Positions 1 to 7,239 of a stretch of 16,169 nucleotides of DNA are shown piece after piece. Location of the stretch: positions 1 through 16,169 of the forward strand of contig JAHIRA010000167.1 in NCBI GenBank assembly GCA_018818905.1. The letters run 5' to 3'. Position 1 is the first letter of the stretch, and each line of letters opens with the position of its first letter. Position numbers and translations under genes: made by a program. The notes under the pieces were generated by a model, which saw nothing but the letters and a program-made list of their open reading frames with translations, ran no database searches and had not been told where the DNA came from. This DNA comes from Patescibacteria group bacterium (lineage in GTDB: Bacteria > Patescibacteriota > JABMPQ01 > JAHIRA01).

Positions 1-318
1 AGTGTCCTGGTAAAACTCGTACGCTTCTTTGGAAAGAAGACCCAAAAAACCAGCGAAGGGAATAACGACAAGCAAAACCACCAAAACACACATTAAAACC
101 GCCGCTACTCTTTCTCTCCCCTTGAGAATTTTGACTAACCATTGATAAATTGGATAAAAAAGAAGAGCTAGTAGAGACGAAAGAATAATGGGGGTTATAA
201 AAGGCCACAGAATTTTGACAAAAAGATAGAAGACCCCAAAAAAGACCGCAAAAAAGAAGATGCTTAGAATCCACTTGCGAGTTTTGTTCTTTTCTTCTGG
301 AATAGAAATCTTGCTCAT
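1..318 (-). CDS. AI-2E/PerM family transporter, N-terminal part (runs off the left edge)
   Basis: An open frame starts at ATG 316-318 and stays open for 106 codons to the first base of the window, so only the N-terminus is present. It has a short charged N-terminus (residues 1-15) and then hydrophobic segments at about 16-35, 38-57 and 71-93. The pair of helices around 'LWPFITPII' and 'LLALLFYPIYQWL', followed by a KGRER loop and another helix, is the usual start of the AI-2E/UPF0118 (PerM, YhhT) family of about 350-residue inner-membrane proteins. Members have been proposed to export signals or ions; the substrate here cannot be told. The start lies 8 bp after the stop of the PsbP-like gene, so the two are probably co-transcribed. 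There is no clear Shine-Dalgarno sequence. The family call rests on the N-terminal third only. Confidence 0.75.
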   Translation of the reverse strand, partial: MSKISIPEEKNKTRKWILSIFFFAVFFGVFYLFVKILWPFITPIILSSLLALLFYPIYQWLVKILKGRERVAAVLMCVLVVLLVVIPFAGFLGLLSKEAYEFYQDT

Positions 319-326
319 ATTTTGCA

Positions 327-1085
327 CTATTCTTTGCTTTCAGGCAGAACCACCAAAGTTTCTAGCAACTGATCAAAATCATCTTTGTACTGCTCGTACT
401 CTTTGTCGCTTCCGTAGAGAGCAAAAGTATAAACGTCACCTTCTTTCAGAAGGGTGACCGTGGTCATCATACCCTCGTAATCAACCTCTTCTTTGACAGC
501 TTCGAAGTCACCAACAGTGATTTTCTCTAGTGACTTGGAGTCCATATAGCTATGCCCTTCCTCAATCCACTCGTCTAGGGTCTGGTTTTTGGCGTTTTCT
601 TGCACCACCACCTCAACTTTGACACCCGGCACTTCTCCAACAGTGGTCGCTTCTTTGGGGTCGTAGCTAGTGTAATAAACAAAAGGAGAAATATCGCTAT
701 TGATACCGTCTTCAAAAAAATCTTCTGGGGGAACAAAGGCGTAACCATAGGCTTTGTTGACATAGCCTATGTCGCCAACTTTTTCCCGGAGGGTTTCTTG
801 GTCAGTCTCAGTGATTTCTTTCTTGACTTCAAGTTCTGCTTCTGAGCCTTCGTAATTGGACTGACTTGGAACTGAGTCAGCTATATCTTCACCGCCCTCA
901 ACCGTTGTCTCTTCTTCTGTTTTCTTAAAGAGGCCAGAGAGAGGATCTGATTCTGTCCCATCTTGAGAAGCATCCTTTGACTTGGTGAAATACATAACTC
1001 CAAAACCAATACCAGCCCCGAGGACCAAAATTAAAACCAGCGCCACCACTACTTTCAGAGAGCTTTTCTTTTTTGAGGTTTCCAT
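327..1085 (-). CDS. Membrane-anchored extracytoplasmic protein with PsbP/DcrB-like C-terminal domain
   Basis: This is a 252-residue protein. A short Lys-rich N-terminus (1-11) precedes one hydrophobic segment (about 11-33) with no lipobox Cys, so it is probably an uncleaved N-terminal anchor with the rest outside. Residues 35-105 are acidic, Ser/Thr/Glu-rich and probably a disordered linker. Residues 112-250 look like a compact alpha/beta domain: 'YGYAFVPPEDF', then a strand 'VKVEVVVQEN', a helix 'TLDEWIEEG', 'ITVGDFEAVKEE', and a final helix 'YKDDFDQLLETL'. This order resembles the PsbP/DcrB/DUF1795 fold common in small lipoproteins and anchored proteins. No catalytic residues are evident and the function is unknown. 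It has its own candidate promoter upstream and is followed 8 bp later by the AI-2E transporter, which hints at a shared envelope role. The gene and topology are firm; the fold call is moderate. Confidence 0.65.
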   Translation of the reverse strand: METSKKKSSLKVVVALVLILVLGAGIGFGVMYFTKSKDASQDGTESDPLSGLFKKTEEETTVEGGEDIADSVPSQSNYEGSEAELEVKKEITETDQETLREKVGDIGYVNKAYGYAFVPPEDFFEDGINSDISPFVYYTSYDPKEATTVGEVPGVKVEVVVQENAKNQTLDEWIEEGHSYMDSKSLEKITVGDFEAVKEEVDYEGMMTTVTLLKEGDVYTFALYGSDKEYEQYKDDFDQLLETLVVLPESKE

Positions 1086-1113
1086 AATAAAAAATTAGGG
1101 TATTTATGCTTCT

Positions 1114-1141
1114 ATCGTAACATAATTTCAGTTTTGCTCAA
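1114..1141 (-). promoter_or_regulatory. Candidate sigma70-type promoter for the PsbP-like/AI-2E pair
   Basis: On the minus strand, TTGAGC (1141-1136) is followed by a 16 bp spacer and TACGAT (1119-1114). A TG lies one base before the -10 box, giving an extended -10. The predicted start at about 1107 gives a leader of roughly 22 nt before the ATG at 1085. It lies in the 59 bp gap between the stop of the O-antigen ligase gene and the next start. Both boxes match consensus at only 4 of 6 positions, so this is a suggestion. Confidence 0.35.
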
Positions 1142-1144
1142 TAA

Positions 1145-2623
1145 CTATCTGCTTTTTTCTGAAACTCCGCTCTCCATCTTTTTATTTTGAGACCCCTTGA
1201 GCAACATATTCTGAACAGCAATCAGAAGGCCAATCAGAAACCAAAAATGGAAAATATAGAGAATAGAAAAAGTATTATATTGAACAAGAATAGCCGTCAA
1301 AGCAATCAAGAATCCCAAAAGAACTATTTTGAGCTCTTTGTCTTGGCCAAATTTAAAAGCCTTCAGACTTCTAATGTAAAGAAAGGCTAGTAGACCAAGA
1401 AAAGCTAGTAGACCCAGCACTCCCCGTTCTGCTAGAATTTCTAGATAAAGATTATTGGCAATCAGCCAGCCGTCCCTTGGGGTTGTATACGGACTTTGAG
1501 CCACTTCCGGACCAAAATTCCCCACCCCCACTCCAAGCAAAGGATTTCTTTTGGCCATCTCCAGAGCCTGATCGTAGGTTCTGCTTCGCTCCTCCAAAGC
1601 TACCCCGGTCGAGAAATTGGTAGAATGACCAACAAAAGTATCTAATCCACTTCTTTCGTCAAGACCAACGAACTGAAAAACCGCGACAGCGACCACTATT
1701 ACCACCAAAACAAGAGGAATTAGGCGCGATGGTTTGATAAAGTATTTGAAAAACAATAAAAACACAAGGACAAGGACCACCCCGAAAGCCAAGTAAGCTC
1801 CTCGGGAAACAGTTAGAACAAGATTTAAAGTGGCTAGCCCAAGTAAGACCATAACCGACAGTCGACTCAGAGTAAACACTCGATCAGGCTCTGACTTATT
1901 GTTCTTTTTGACCCCACTAAAATAAAAAACCAAGAGAAAAGAAATAGGGATGAGTAAGAAATTTCCATAATATAGCGGTTCCAAAGCAGTTGATTGAACT
2001 CGAGGAAAACCAAAAACACTCTTGGTGTAGTGTTCGCGAAGACCAGTTAACTCCTTAGGTAGCCCCGCCATATCACCCAAAAACTGATAAATACCAAAAA
2101 TTGAAACAATAAAGGTCGACAAAAGCAGAGCAAGGATGACTTTTTTAAGTATCTTCTTGTCTTTAATTAGATCACCAAGGGCCAAGCTCATCAGAATAAC
2201 AAAGAATTCAAAAGCAAAAACCAAAATTGACCGTTCGATGTTAATGGCTTTAATAAAGCTTAAAACAGACAAAGCCAGAAAAACAAAAACTGGCACAATG
2301 AGCGGATTCTTGATCTTGAAGCCTTTTTTCTGAGTCAAAAAGAGGGCTATCCAGGCCAAAAGAGTAATAATGGCAAAGACTTGACTTGGCCTGACTGTCA
2401 GAGAAGCCAGGTCAAAAGAGCCTATTCTTTCAAATGGTAATAGAAAAGCAACCAACACGGCACCAAACCAGGGCTTTTCCACAATTTTGAGGATCAAAAA
2501 GAAAAGCACTAGGCCCACCGCAATAATAAGAGGAGCTAGCTTGGTAAACGTCACCACTAAAGCCACTGTCAGAAAGACTGCCAGGACTAAGCTAACATAT
2601 TTTAGAATTTTGGTACTAATCAT
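1145..2623 (-). CDS. O-antigen ligase / polysaccharide polymerase (Wzy_C family), polytopic membrane protein
   Basis: This 492-residue, very hydrophobic protein has about 11-12 predicted membrane helices and matches the layout of the Wzy_C (PF04932) family, which includes WaaL-type ligases and Wzy polymerases. Visible family signs are 'LTVSRGAYLAF' (about 270-280, SRG motif) and the large external loop at about 320-395. That loop holds 'RSRTYDQALEMAKRNPLLGVGVGNFG' split over 347-371, then 'NNLYLEILAERGVLG' at 390-404. In many family members the last motif starts with His-Asn; here it is Asn390-Asn391. The enzyme would join or polymerise lipid-linked glycans on the outer face of the membrane. 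It starts 8 bp inside the end of the upstream glycosyltransferase gene, indicating translational coupling, and works naturally with the flippase and GT4 encoded just upstream. Ligase versus polymerase cannot be settled from sequence. Confidence 0.85.
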   Translation of the reverse strand: MISTKILKYVSLVLAVFLTVALVVTFTKLAPLIIAVGLVLFFLILKIVEKPWFGAVLVAFLLPFERIGSFDLASLTVRPSQVFAIITLLAWIALFLTQKKGFKIKNPLIVPVFVFLALSVLSFIKAINIERSILVFAFEFFVILMSLALGDLIKDKKILKKVILALLLSTFIVSIFGIYQFLGDMAGLPKELTGLREHYTKSVFGFPRVQSTALEPLYYGNFLLIPISFLLVFYFSGVKKNNKSEPDRVFTLSRLSVMVLLGLATLNLVLTVSRGAYLAFGVVLVLVFLLFFKYFIKPSRLIPLVLVVIVVAVAVFQFVGLDERSGLDTFVGHSTNFSTGVALEERSRTYDQALEMAKRNPLLGVGVGNFGPEVAQSPYTTPRDGWLIANNLYLEILAERGVLGLLAFLGLLAFLYIRSLKAFKFGQDKELKIVLLGFLIALTAILVQYNTFSILYIFHFWFLIGLLIAVQNMLLKGSQNKKMESGVSEKSR

Positions 2624-3740
2624 GAGAAGATGTCAATAAAGCCTCAAAGTCACTTATCATACGATTCTCGCTGAAGTTTTGCAAGACTCTTTGGCGACCT
2701 GACTGACCGAGCTTGCTTCGCAAATTTTTATCAGCAGCTAGCTTAAGTAAAGCTCGAGAAATGGCCTCAATGTCTCCAATAGGCACCACTAACCCAGTGT
2801 GCTGATTTTCAACAACCTCAGCCAGGCCAGAAATATTGGTCGCCACCACCGGGAGCTCCATGGCCTGAGCTTCAGCGGCCGCAAGACCAACCGATTCTTT
2901 GGCCCTTGAAACTAAGGCAAAAATATCAAGTCTCGCCAAAAAAGGGACGAGCTCTTGTTGAAAGCCTAATAATTTAACTTTCTCCTGAAGCCCCAGCTTG
3001 GCAATTAACTGCTTGAGAGCCTCTTTTTCTGGCCCGTCACCAGCTATCTGGAGTCTCAAGTCTGAACGCTCTTTTAGAGCCCGAGAAAAAGCCTTAATCA
3101 AGTCATCAAGAGCTTTTTCTTTGACTAGACGCGAAGCAGTCCCGATAACTATATTTGGGTCCTCGACTTTATCTTTGGCTACGGGCTTGAATTTCTCAGC
3201 ATCAATTCCGTTATAGATGACCTTGAGATTCTTTCGAGCCACTCCCATATCTTCAAGAGAACTGGCTACATCTCGCGAGACAGTTACGACAGTAGCGTAT
3301 TTTGAGAACCAATTATAGAAAATTTTGAGCGGGTTTTGCTGATATGACTTTTCTATTCTTAGGTGTTCCATCCAAAAAACTCTGAAACCAAGCAGGCGAG
3401 CCATAGGAGTTATGAGAACTTTTTCGGTATAAGAAAGGCAAAAAAGAGCCCGGGGACCCTTCTGTCTATACTTTAGAAGTAAGAAACTCAGATAAACAAA
3501 AGAAATAGGAGCAAGAAACGGAAATAGTAGCAGGCCCTTAACAGAGACTGGTTCAAGCTGCGCCCAGACTTTGTGAGCTGGGTAGCTCCTCTTCTTAAAC
3601 TCGGACAACAGAACATTATCAGAAGATAGCAACAAAAAATCAAAGCCTTTCAAGGAAAGCTTCTTAACTAGCGTTAAAGTATGAAACTCGCCTCCGCCTA
3701 TCAAAGCATTATGAGGGAAGCGAGTGATAATAACTTGCAC
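2616..3740 (-). CDS. GT4 family glycosyltransferase (GT-B fold), surface-glycan cluster
   Basis: This 374-residue protein starts with GTG (3740-3738). The N-terminal Rossmann half opens with 'ITRFPHNALIGGGEFHT', where the Gly-rich loop is typical of GT4 enzymes. The C-terminal half carries the nucleotide-sugar site: 'YNGID' (176-180), 'GTASRLVKEKALDDLI' (200-215, phosphate-binding Arg/Lys), 'IAGDGPE' (232-238) and the EX7E motif with Glu282 and Glu290. It probably transfers a sugar from an NDP-sugar to a growing lipid-linked glycan at the cytoplasmic face. The hydrophobic stretch around 68-89 may help it sit on the membrane. It is not close to the four glycosyltransferases at the right end of the window, since it lacks their WEEPFG signature. 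The GTG shares its first G with the TAG stop of the 46-residue ORF upstream, and the 3' end overlaps the ligase gene by 8 bp. Donor and acceptor are unknown. Confidence 0.88.
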   Translation of the reverse strand: MQVIITRFPHNALIGGGEFHTLTLVKKLSLKGFDFLLLSSDNVLLSEFKKRSYPAHKVWAQLEPVSVKGLLLFPFLAPISFVYLSFLLLKYRQKGPRALFCLSYTEKVLITPMARLLGFRVFWMEHLRIEKSYQQNPLKIFYNWFSKYATVVTVSRDVASSLEDMGVARKNLKVIYNGIDAEKFKPVAKDKVEDPNIVIGTASRLVKEKALDDLIKAFSRALKERSDLRLQIAGDGPEKEALKQLIAKLGLQEKVKLLGFQQELVPFLARLDIFALVSRAKESVGLAAAEAQAMELPVVATNISGLAEVVENQHTGLVVPIGDIEAISRALLKLAADKNLRSKLGQSGRQRVLQNFSENRMISDFEALLTSSHD

Positions 3741-3880
3741 TATTTTGACTCAATTTTTAGTGACTCAAGAAGCTCTTTAATTTTCTCTTGTTGCTCCACT
3801 GGCTCCAAGAATGTTTTTCTGATCTCGGCTTTTTTGGCCCGCACAAATTTCCTCATCCCTGAACTCATTGTTTTTGACAT
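3740..3880 (-). CDS. Small charged 46-residue protein, unknown function, coupled to the GT4 gene
   Basis: ATG at 3880-3878 opens a 46-codon frame ending in TAG at 3742-3740. The last base of that stop is the first base of the GTG start of the downstream glycosyltransferase (TAGTG), a typical reinitiation arrangement. The product begins MSKTMSSGMRKF, is rich in Lys, Arg and Glu, and has a likely amphipathic helix or short coiled coil over about residues 10-46 ('RAKKAEIRKTF', 'EQQEKIKELLESLKIE'). It has no membrane segment and no Cys pairs. It fills what would otherwise be a 210 bp gap in a very compact region, which supports it being real. I do not recognise a family. It could be a regulator or partner of the glycosyltransferase. 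Codon use looks like its neighbours. An internal Met at residue 5 or 9 could also be the start; no Shine-Dalgarno sequence decides between them. Confidence 0.55.
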   Translation of the reverse strand: MSKTMSSGMRKFVRAKKAEIRKTFLEPVEQQEKIKELLESLKIESK

Positions 3881-3892
3881 ATTAATAAAAAT

Positions 3893-3911
3893 AACTGCTT
3901 AAGTAGCAGTT
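3893..3911 (-). promoter_or_regulatory. Leader hairpin or weak intrinsic terminator between the flippase gene and the small ORF
   Basis: There is a perfect 7 bp inverted repeat, AACTGCT / AGCAGTT, around a 5-base loop. On the minus strand it is followed at once by ATTTTTATTA, then the ATG of the small ORF 12 bases on. A hairpin plus a U-rich run fits a weak terminator ending the rpmH-to-flippase transcript. The stem has only 3 G-C pairs. Upstream on the same strand, TATACT (3924-3919) could be a -10 box whose start point would fall at about 3912, directly before the stem, so the hairpin might instead form the 5' end of a new transcript. No good -35 box is seen. Confidence 0.35.
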
Positions 3912-3928
3912 TCATTCTAGTATATTAT

Positions 3929-3944
3929 CCTTGTGAAGCCAAGG
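3929..3944. repeat. Short inverted repeat after the flippase stop
   Basis: CCTTG and CAAGG form a 5 bp inverted repeat around 6 bases, 6 bp downstream of the flippase stop codon. It is not followed by a U run on either strand, so it is at most a small mRNA 3' stem or part of the promoter/operator region of the next unit. Confidence 0.25.
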
Positions 3945-3950
3945 GACAGT

Positions 3951-5378
3951 TTACATCTTCTTGAGAGAAATGATTTCAACAATTATCTCTTTGGAAATAC
4001 CCTTGAAGAGATAAAGCGCCACCAGATAGGTCAGCAAAGCAGCTATTAAGGGAATAGACAAATTGAGACTCGAAGGAATTAGGAGCAAAACCAAGGCCAT
4101 CGCCCCCGTAGCCAGAAGTGACCTAGAGAAGACATTCAATGATGGTTTAACCTTAAGATACTTATAAACAAGCACGGCCGGAGCTATAAACATAATAATT
4201 TCGGTGACGAGAGTTGAGGCGGCAGCCCCGTAATAAGAATATTTGGGAATAAAAATCAAGCTAATGCCAATAGCAAGGATGAAGTTAAGAATATAAACCG
4301 GAATCAGTTTTTTCTGGAGATTGGCCGCGACAACAACATTGCCAAAAAGATTACTAAAGAAAATGGCTCCGACAGCAAAGATTAACACCCTGAGAACACC
4401 ACCAGAAGCAGCAAAATCTTCGCCTCCCACAAGAACTATCAAGCGCTCGCCCAGAAAAAGAGTCCCACAAATAATAGGTAGGATGAGAATTGAAATAGCG
4501 TCAAAGCCCTTTTGGAAAGCATTCTTGAACTTGCTTTTATTTTCGTGAAGATATTTGGAAAAAATTGGAAACAACAAGCCCGCAAAAATAGCAGCAAAGG
4601 TGGTTAAATTTTCAAGAATTTTCTGAGCCCCGCCCAAAATACTGACTTCGGCTTCGCTTTTGAGCCAAGTAAGAATAAGTGGACCAGCTTTGAAATAAAG
4701 AGCATTGAAGATAACGTTTACTGCTAGCGGAGCCGTAACGAGAGCGATATATTTCCAAACTTTGAAGTCAAAAGCAAGTTTGATTTTGACATATTTACGA
4801 GCAAAAAGATAAAGCACAGCAAAATTAAGCAAAGCCGCAATTGAATTAGTACCCACAACCCACAGTAAACCAAGCTCTAGTTTAACCACAATAACCACGG
4901 CCAGAAGCCAAAACAAACGACCAACCACCTCAGCAATGGAAACTTTTTCCATTCGCAGATGTTTTTGAAAAAGGCCGGTTAGAAGCTGATTGAAGCTCAT
5001 AAACAAGAAGGCCGAAGCATTAACGAGAATGGCCATCTTGGTAATATATGAGTAAGGCAAGAAAAAATAAAGAATCAAGCCCGCTACCAGAAAAACAAAA
5101 CAGGCTACAACAAGCCTGATGGTCAGAGTATTAGAAATAAGCTGCTGTTCGTTGGCCCCTTTTTTGGATATTTCTCTGGTGACAATCAGATAGAGCCCCA
5201 GATCAAAAAAGATAGCAATGAAAGACAGATATGTGATGGTTGTGATGTACTGACCATAACCATCATTGCCTAAGTAACGCATCATCAAACTGATGGTCAC
5301 CAAAGCAATTAGGGTGCCCAAAATCTTTCCTGTAAACTGGATAGCTGTATTATGAGCAATCTTTCTAGTAAGTGACAT
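3951..5378 (-). CDS. Polysaccharide (lipid-linked oligosaccharide) flippase, Wzx/MATE-like
   Basis: This is a 475-residue protein with about 12-14 predicted membrane helices and short charged loops, matching the Wzx/RfbX/MOP-superfamily layout. Family signs are the N-terminal 'RYLGNDGYGQY' (35-44), 'FDLGLYLIVTREIS' (58-71), and 'GLFQKHLRMEKVSIAEVVGR' (135-154), which is a hallmark region in polysaccharide biosynthesis transporters. It would move undecaprenyl-linked glycans from the cytoplasmic to the outer face, ahead of the ligase/polymerase encoded at 1145-2623. The gene begins 16 bp after the jag stop and lacks a Shine-Dalgarno sequence, so it is probably read through from the rpmH-jag operon. 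MurJ (lipid II flippase) is an alternative, but the 475-residue length and the glycan gene context favour Wzx. Confidence 0.85.
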   Translation of the reverse strand: MSLTRKIAHNTAIQFTGKILGTLIALVTISLMMRYLGNDGYGQYITTITYLSFIAIFFDLGLYLIVTREISKKGANEQQLISNTLTIRLVVACFVFLVAGLILYFFLPYSYITKMAILVNASAFLFMSFNQLLTGLFQKHLRMEKVSIAEVVGRLFWLLAVVIVVKLELGLLWVVGTNSIAALLNFAVLYLFARKYVKIKLAFDFKVWKYIALVTAPLAVNVIFNALYFKAGPLILTWLKSEAEVSILGGAQKILENLTTFAAIFAGLLFPIFSKYLHENKSKFKNAFQKGFDAISILILPIICGTLFLGERLIVLVGGEDFAASGGVLRVLIFAVGAIFFSNLFGNVVVAANLQKKLIPVYILNFILAIGISLIFIPKYSYYGAAASTLVTEIIMFIAPAVLVYKYLKVKPSLNVFSRSLLATGAMALVLLLIPSSLNLSIPLIAALLTYLVALYLFKGISKEIIVEIISLKKM

Positions 5379-5394
5379 GTTTGTTTGAGTCTAT

Positions 5395-5889
5395 CTAGAC
5401 CGGGATACTTCTCTTAGGCTTAATAACCACTCTTCTCTCCGGCTCAACGCCACGACTTTCAGTTTCTACCTCGCTTCTTTCGGCAACTGCCTTATGAACA
5501 ACCCGTCTTTCAAATGAAGACATGGGCCTCATTTCAATCTCTTCACCTTCTCTGAGAGCCTTTTCGGCCAAAGAATGTGCCAGGCTTTCTAGAAAATCTT
5601 TTCTTTCTTTGCGGTAATCATTGATATCGAGCGTGAATTTAAAGAAAGTGTTAGTTTTTTTCTGAACCGTGGCCCGCAAAAGATGCTGGAAAGCCAGTAA
5701 ATGGTTACCGCCTTGGCCAATAAGCAAAGAAGCTTCTTCAGATTCAATATTGAGCACAATCAGCTCTTGTTCGTTCTCGGTGTCGAAATCAATTCTAGCT
5801 CTAACCTCACCCTCGACTCCCATATTGACCAAATAACCCTGGCAAACCTCTTGGAGATGTTCGATGATAGTAGCGCTTGATTCAGGCAT
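5395..5889 (-). CDS. jag: Jag/KhpB RNA-binding protein (KH + R3H domains), short form
   Basis: This is a 164-residue cytoplasmic protein. A KH domain spans about 30-90 with the GxxG loop as GQGG (58-61) in 'LLIGQGGNHLLAFQHLL'. An R3H domain spans about 95-155 with the RxxxH signature at Arg128-His132 ('FERRVVHKAV') followed by 'ESRGVEPERRVVI'. Jag/KhpB proteins bind many mRNAs and small RNAs and influence cell wall growth and division in Gram-positives. The usual Jag_N domain and linker are absent, so this is a minimal KH-R3H form. The gene starts inside the last 8 bp of yidC, the classical order. The basic tail 'VIKPKRSIPV' ends the protein. The assignment is secure from domains and synteny. 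Confidence 0.9.
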   Translation of the reverse strand: MPESSATIIEHLQEVCQGYLVNMGVEGEVRARIDFDTENEQELIVLNIESEEASLLIGQGGNHLLAFQHLLRATVQKKTNTFFKFTLDINDYRKERKDFLESLAHSLAEKALREGEEIEMRPMSSFERRVVHKAVAERSEVETESRGVEPERRVVIKPKRSIPV

Positions 5890-6613
5890 TTTTTTCTTTC
5901 TTATCTTTTCTTGTCAAAATATATTGTTGTCCAACAGCAAAGAGCGTGGCCACAACCCAGTACAGTGTTAAACCTGCTGGTAAGCTCATGCCGATAAAAA
6001 CAGTGATAACAGGCATGAAGTAGATCATCTGCTTGCTAAAGATGCTACTCATATCGGCCATGGAGCTACCCTTTTTGTTAGATTTCTTGGTTTTGGGGGC
6101 AATCATCTTGGACTGCGCAAATTGGAAGATACCTGCCAAGAAAGCGAGGTAAATATTGACTTGAGTTAAATCAACAATACCCAAAAACATGGTATTAATA
6201 ACTTCTGGCCTTGCCACAAAACTATAAAGCTGATCAAGATTTTCGGCACTGGTGCCGACACTAAAAACCTTATATAAAGCAAAAATGATCGGCAACTGAA
6301 GCAAAAGAGGCAAACAAGAACCAAAAGGATTAATCTTGTTCTCTTTGTAGAACTCCATAACCTTCTGGTTTTGGAGATTTTTGTCGTCTTTGTGCTCTTT
6401 TTTGATAGCTTCAATCTTGGGCTGCAGTTCTTGGAGAGATTTTTGGGACTTGAGTGATTTTTGGGCCAGAGGAAAGAGCAAGAAGCGAACAATAATGGTG
6501 ACAATAATGATCGCGATGCCAAGATCTGGCCAGGGCAAAATATTATAGACGGCCACCAAAAGATTTAAAATTGGCCTGAAGAGAACCTCGTTGTAAATTT
6601 CGATAATAAACAT
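5882..6613 (-). CDS. yidC: YidC/Oxa1 family membrane protein insertase
   Basis: This is a 243-residue protein of the short Oxa1/YidC type, with no large periplasmic P1 domain. The conserved substrate-contacting Arg is Arg43 in helix 1 ('TIIVRFLLFPLAQ'). It is followed by the cytoplasmic coiled hairpin (about 52-95) and 'INPFGSCLPLLLQLPIIFALY' around 93-114. The later helices hold 'YLAFLAGIFQFAQSKMI' and 'YFMPVITVFIGMSLPAGLTLYW', a family hallmark. It inserts membrane proteins alone or with Sec and SRP. No lipobox is visible at the N-terminus, so it is probably not a lipoprotein as in Bacillus SpoIIIJ. The C-terminus is short and basic. It sits 10 bp after yidD and overlaps jag by 8 bp. Confidence 0.95.
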   Translation of the reverse strand: MFIIEIYNEVLFRPILNLLVAVYNILPWPDLGIAIIIVTIIVRFLLFPLAQKSLKSQKSLQELQPKIEAIKKEHKDDKNLQNQKVMEFYKENKINPFGSCLPLLLQLPIIFALYKVFSVGTSAENLDQLYSFVARPEVINTMFLGIVDLTQVNIYLAFLAGIFQFAQSKMIAPKTKKSNKKGSSMADMSSIFSKQMIYFMPVITVFIGMSLPAGLTLYWVVATLFAVGQQYILTRKDKKEKNA

Positions 6614-6623
6614 ATATTATATT

Positions 6624-6872
6624 CTACTTTTTAGGTACTGGATCAACTCCTCCTTTGCCAAAAGGGTTGCAGCGCAGAATACGATAACCTCCAAGCACTG
6701 CTCCTTTGAGCAAACCATGCTCATCAATAGCTTCATAGGCATATTGACTGCAAGTAGGATGAAAGCGACAGAAGCCGTATTGGAAACGACCCTTTAGAAA
6801 GCCATGGTCGGGAGAAAGTGTCTTTTGATACAAGCGAATCAGAAGTAAAAAAGGGACTCTAATAATTCTCAC
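6624..6872 (-). CDS. yidD: YidD membrane protein insertion efficiency factor
   Basis: YidD is a small amphipathic membrane-associated protein that helps YidC-dependent insertion. The family signature is complete: '[15 protein letters not shown]', then '[20 protein letters not shown]' and 'GKGGVDPVP' at the C-terminus. I chose the GTG at 6872-6870, giving 82 residues starting [10 protein letters not shown]. It has a GGAG six bases upstream, the clearest Shine-Dalgarno in the window, and it puts the start where YidD proteins usually begin, just before the amphipathic helix '[13 protein letters not shown]'. The frame also contains ATG at 6884 and at 6914 (92 and 96 residues), which would add an unusual N-terminal extension lying inside rnpA. 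With the GTG, the overlap with rnpA is 14 bp. Confidence 0.92.
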   Translation of the reverse strand: MRIIRVPFLLLIRLYQKTLSPDHGFLKGRFQYGFCRFHPTCSQYAYEAIDEHGLLKGAVLGGYRILRCNPFGKGGVDPVPKK

Positions 6873-7230
6873 TTTTTTCTCCATTATTGCTTTTGATAAG
6901 CTGGGCCTTAGCAAATAGCCGCATCAAGCATTCTTCTATGTCTTGATAGCTTTTTTCAGCTATTTCTGGTCGAACAAAGACCACCACATCAAATCCACTT
7001 TTGAGTTCCCGAAGGTGCTTTCTTGTTGCTTCTCTGAGTCGCCTTTTGACTTGGTTTCTAAGAACTGCTTTTTTGGAGACTTTGAGTCCAACCAAGAAAG
7101 CCAGCCTTGAATCTGGAAGCTGATTGGGGACTTTTTTGAGTGACAGAAAGCCAAACCCAGCAAAGCGTCCTTGACGATGCACTCGCTTAAAGTCTCGATC
7201 CTGCCTGAGTCTGTTTTCTTGTGGCAGCAT
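6859..7230 (-). CDS. rnpA: Ribonuclease P protein component
   Basis: This 123-residue basic protein of usual length is the protein subunit that helps RNase P RNA bind and cut tRNA precursors. N-terminal '[19 protein letters not shown]' matches the family opening. The central RNA-binding helix is '[16 protein letters not shown]' (58-73), the RNR region, and it carries Gln60 where Arg or Lys is more common. '[18 protein letters not shown]' follows as the usual beta strand. The gene starts 9 bp after rpmH, its usual neighbour. Its 3' end contains the Shine-Dalgarno and start of yidD. No Shine-Dalgarno precedes its own ATG. Confidence 0.95.
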   Translation of the reverse strand: MLPQENRLRQDRDFKRVHRQGRFAGFGFLSLKKVPNQLPDSRLAFLVGLKVSKKAVLRNQVKRRLREATRKHLRELKSGFDVVVFVRPEIAEKSYQDIEECLMRLFAKAQLIKSNNGEKSENY

Positions 7231-7239
7231 TAAAAATAA

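Noticed and set aside
600..845. Plus-strand and antisense frames inside the larger genes (for example 600-845, 7951-8424, 10646-11008, 13925-14290)
   Set aside because: They are fully covered by well-supported genes on the other strand or frame and have no recognisable domains or start signals.
5390..5401. GTCTATCTAGAC dyad between jag and the flippase
   Set aside because: Arms of 5 bp with 2 bases between, overlapping the jag stop codon; too short to call an operator.
6605..6640. Perfect TATAAT just before the yidC ATG as a yidC promoter
   Set aside because: The predicted start would fall inside the coding sequence, the nearest TTGATC is 19 bp away, and yidC is 10 bp after yidD in an operon.
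6640..6660. AAAGGAGGAG on the minus strand as a Shine-Dalgarno for yidC
   Set aside because: It lies more than 30 bases before the ATG and simply encodes the Lys-Gly-Gly of YidD.
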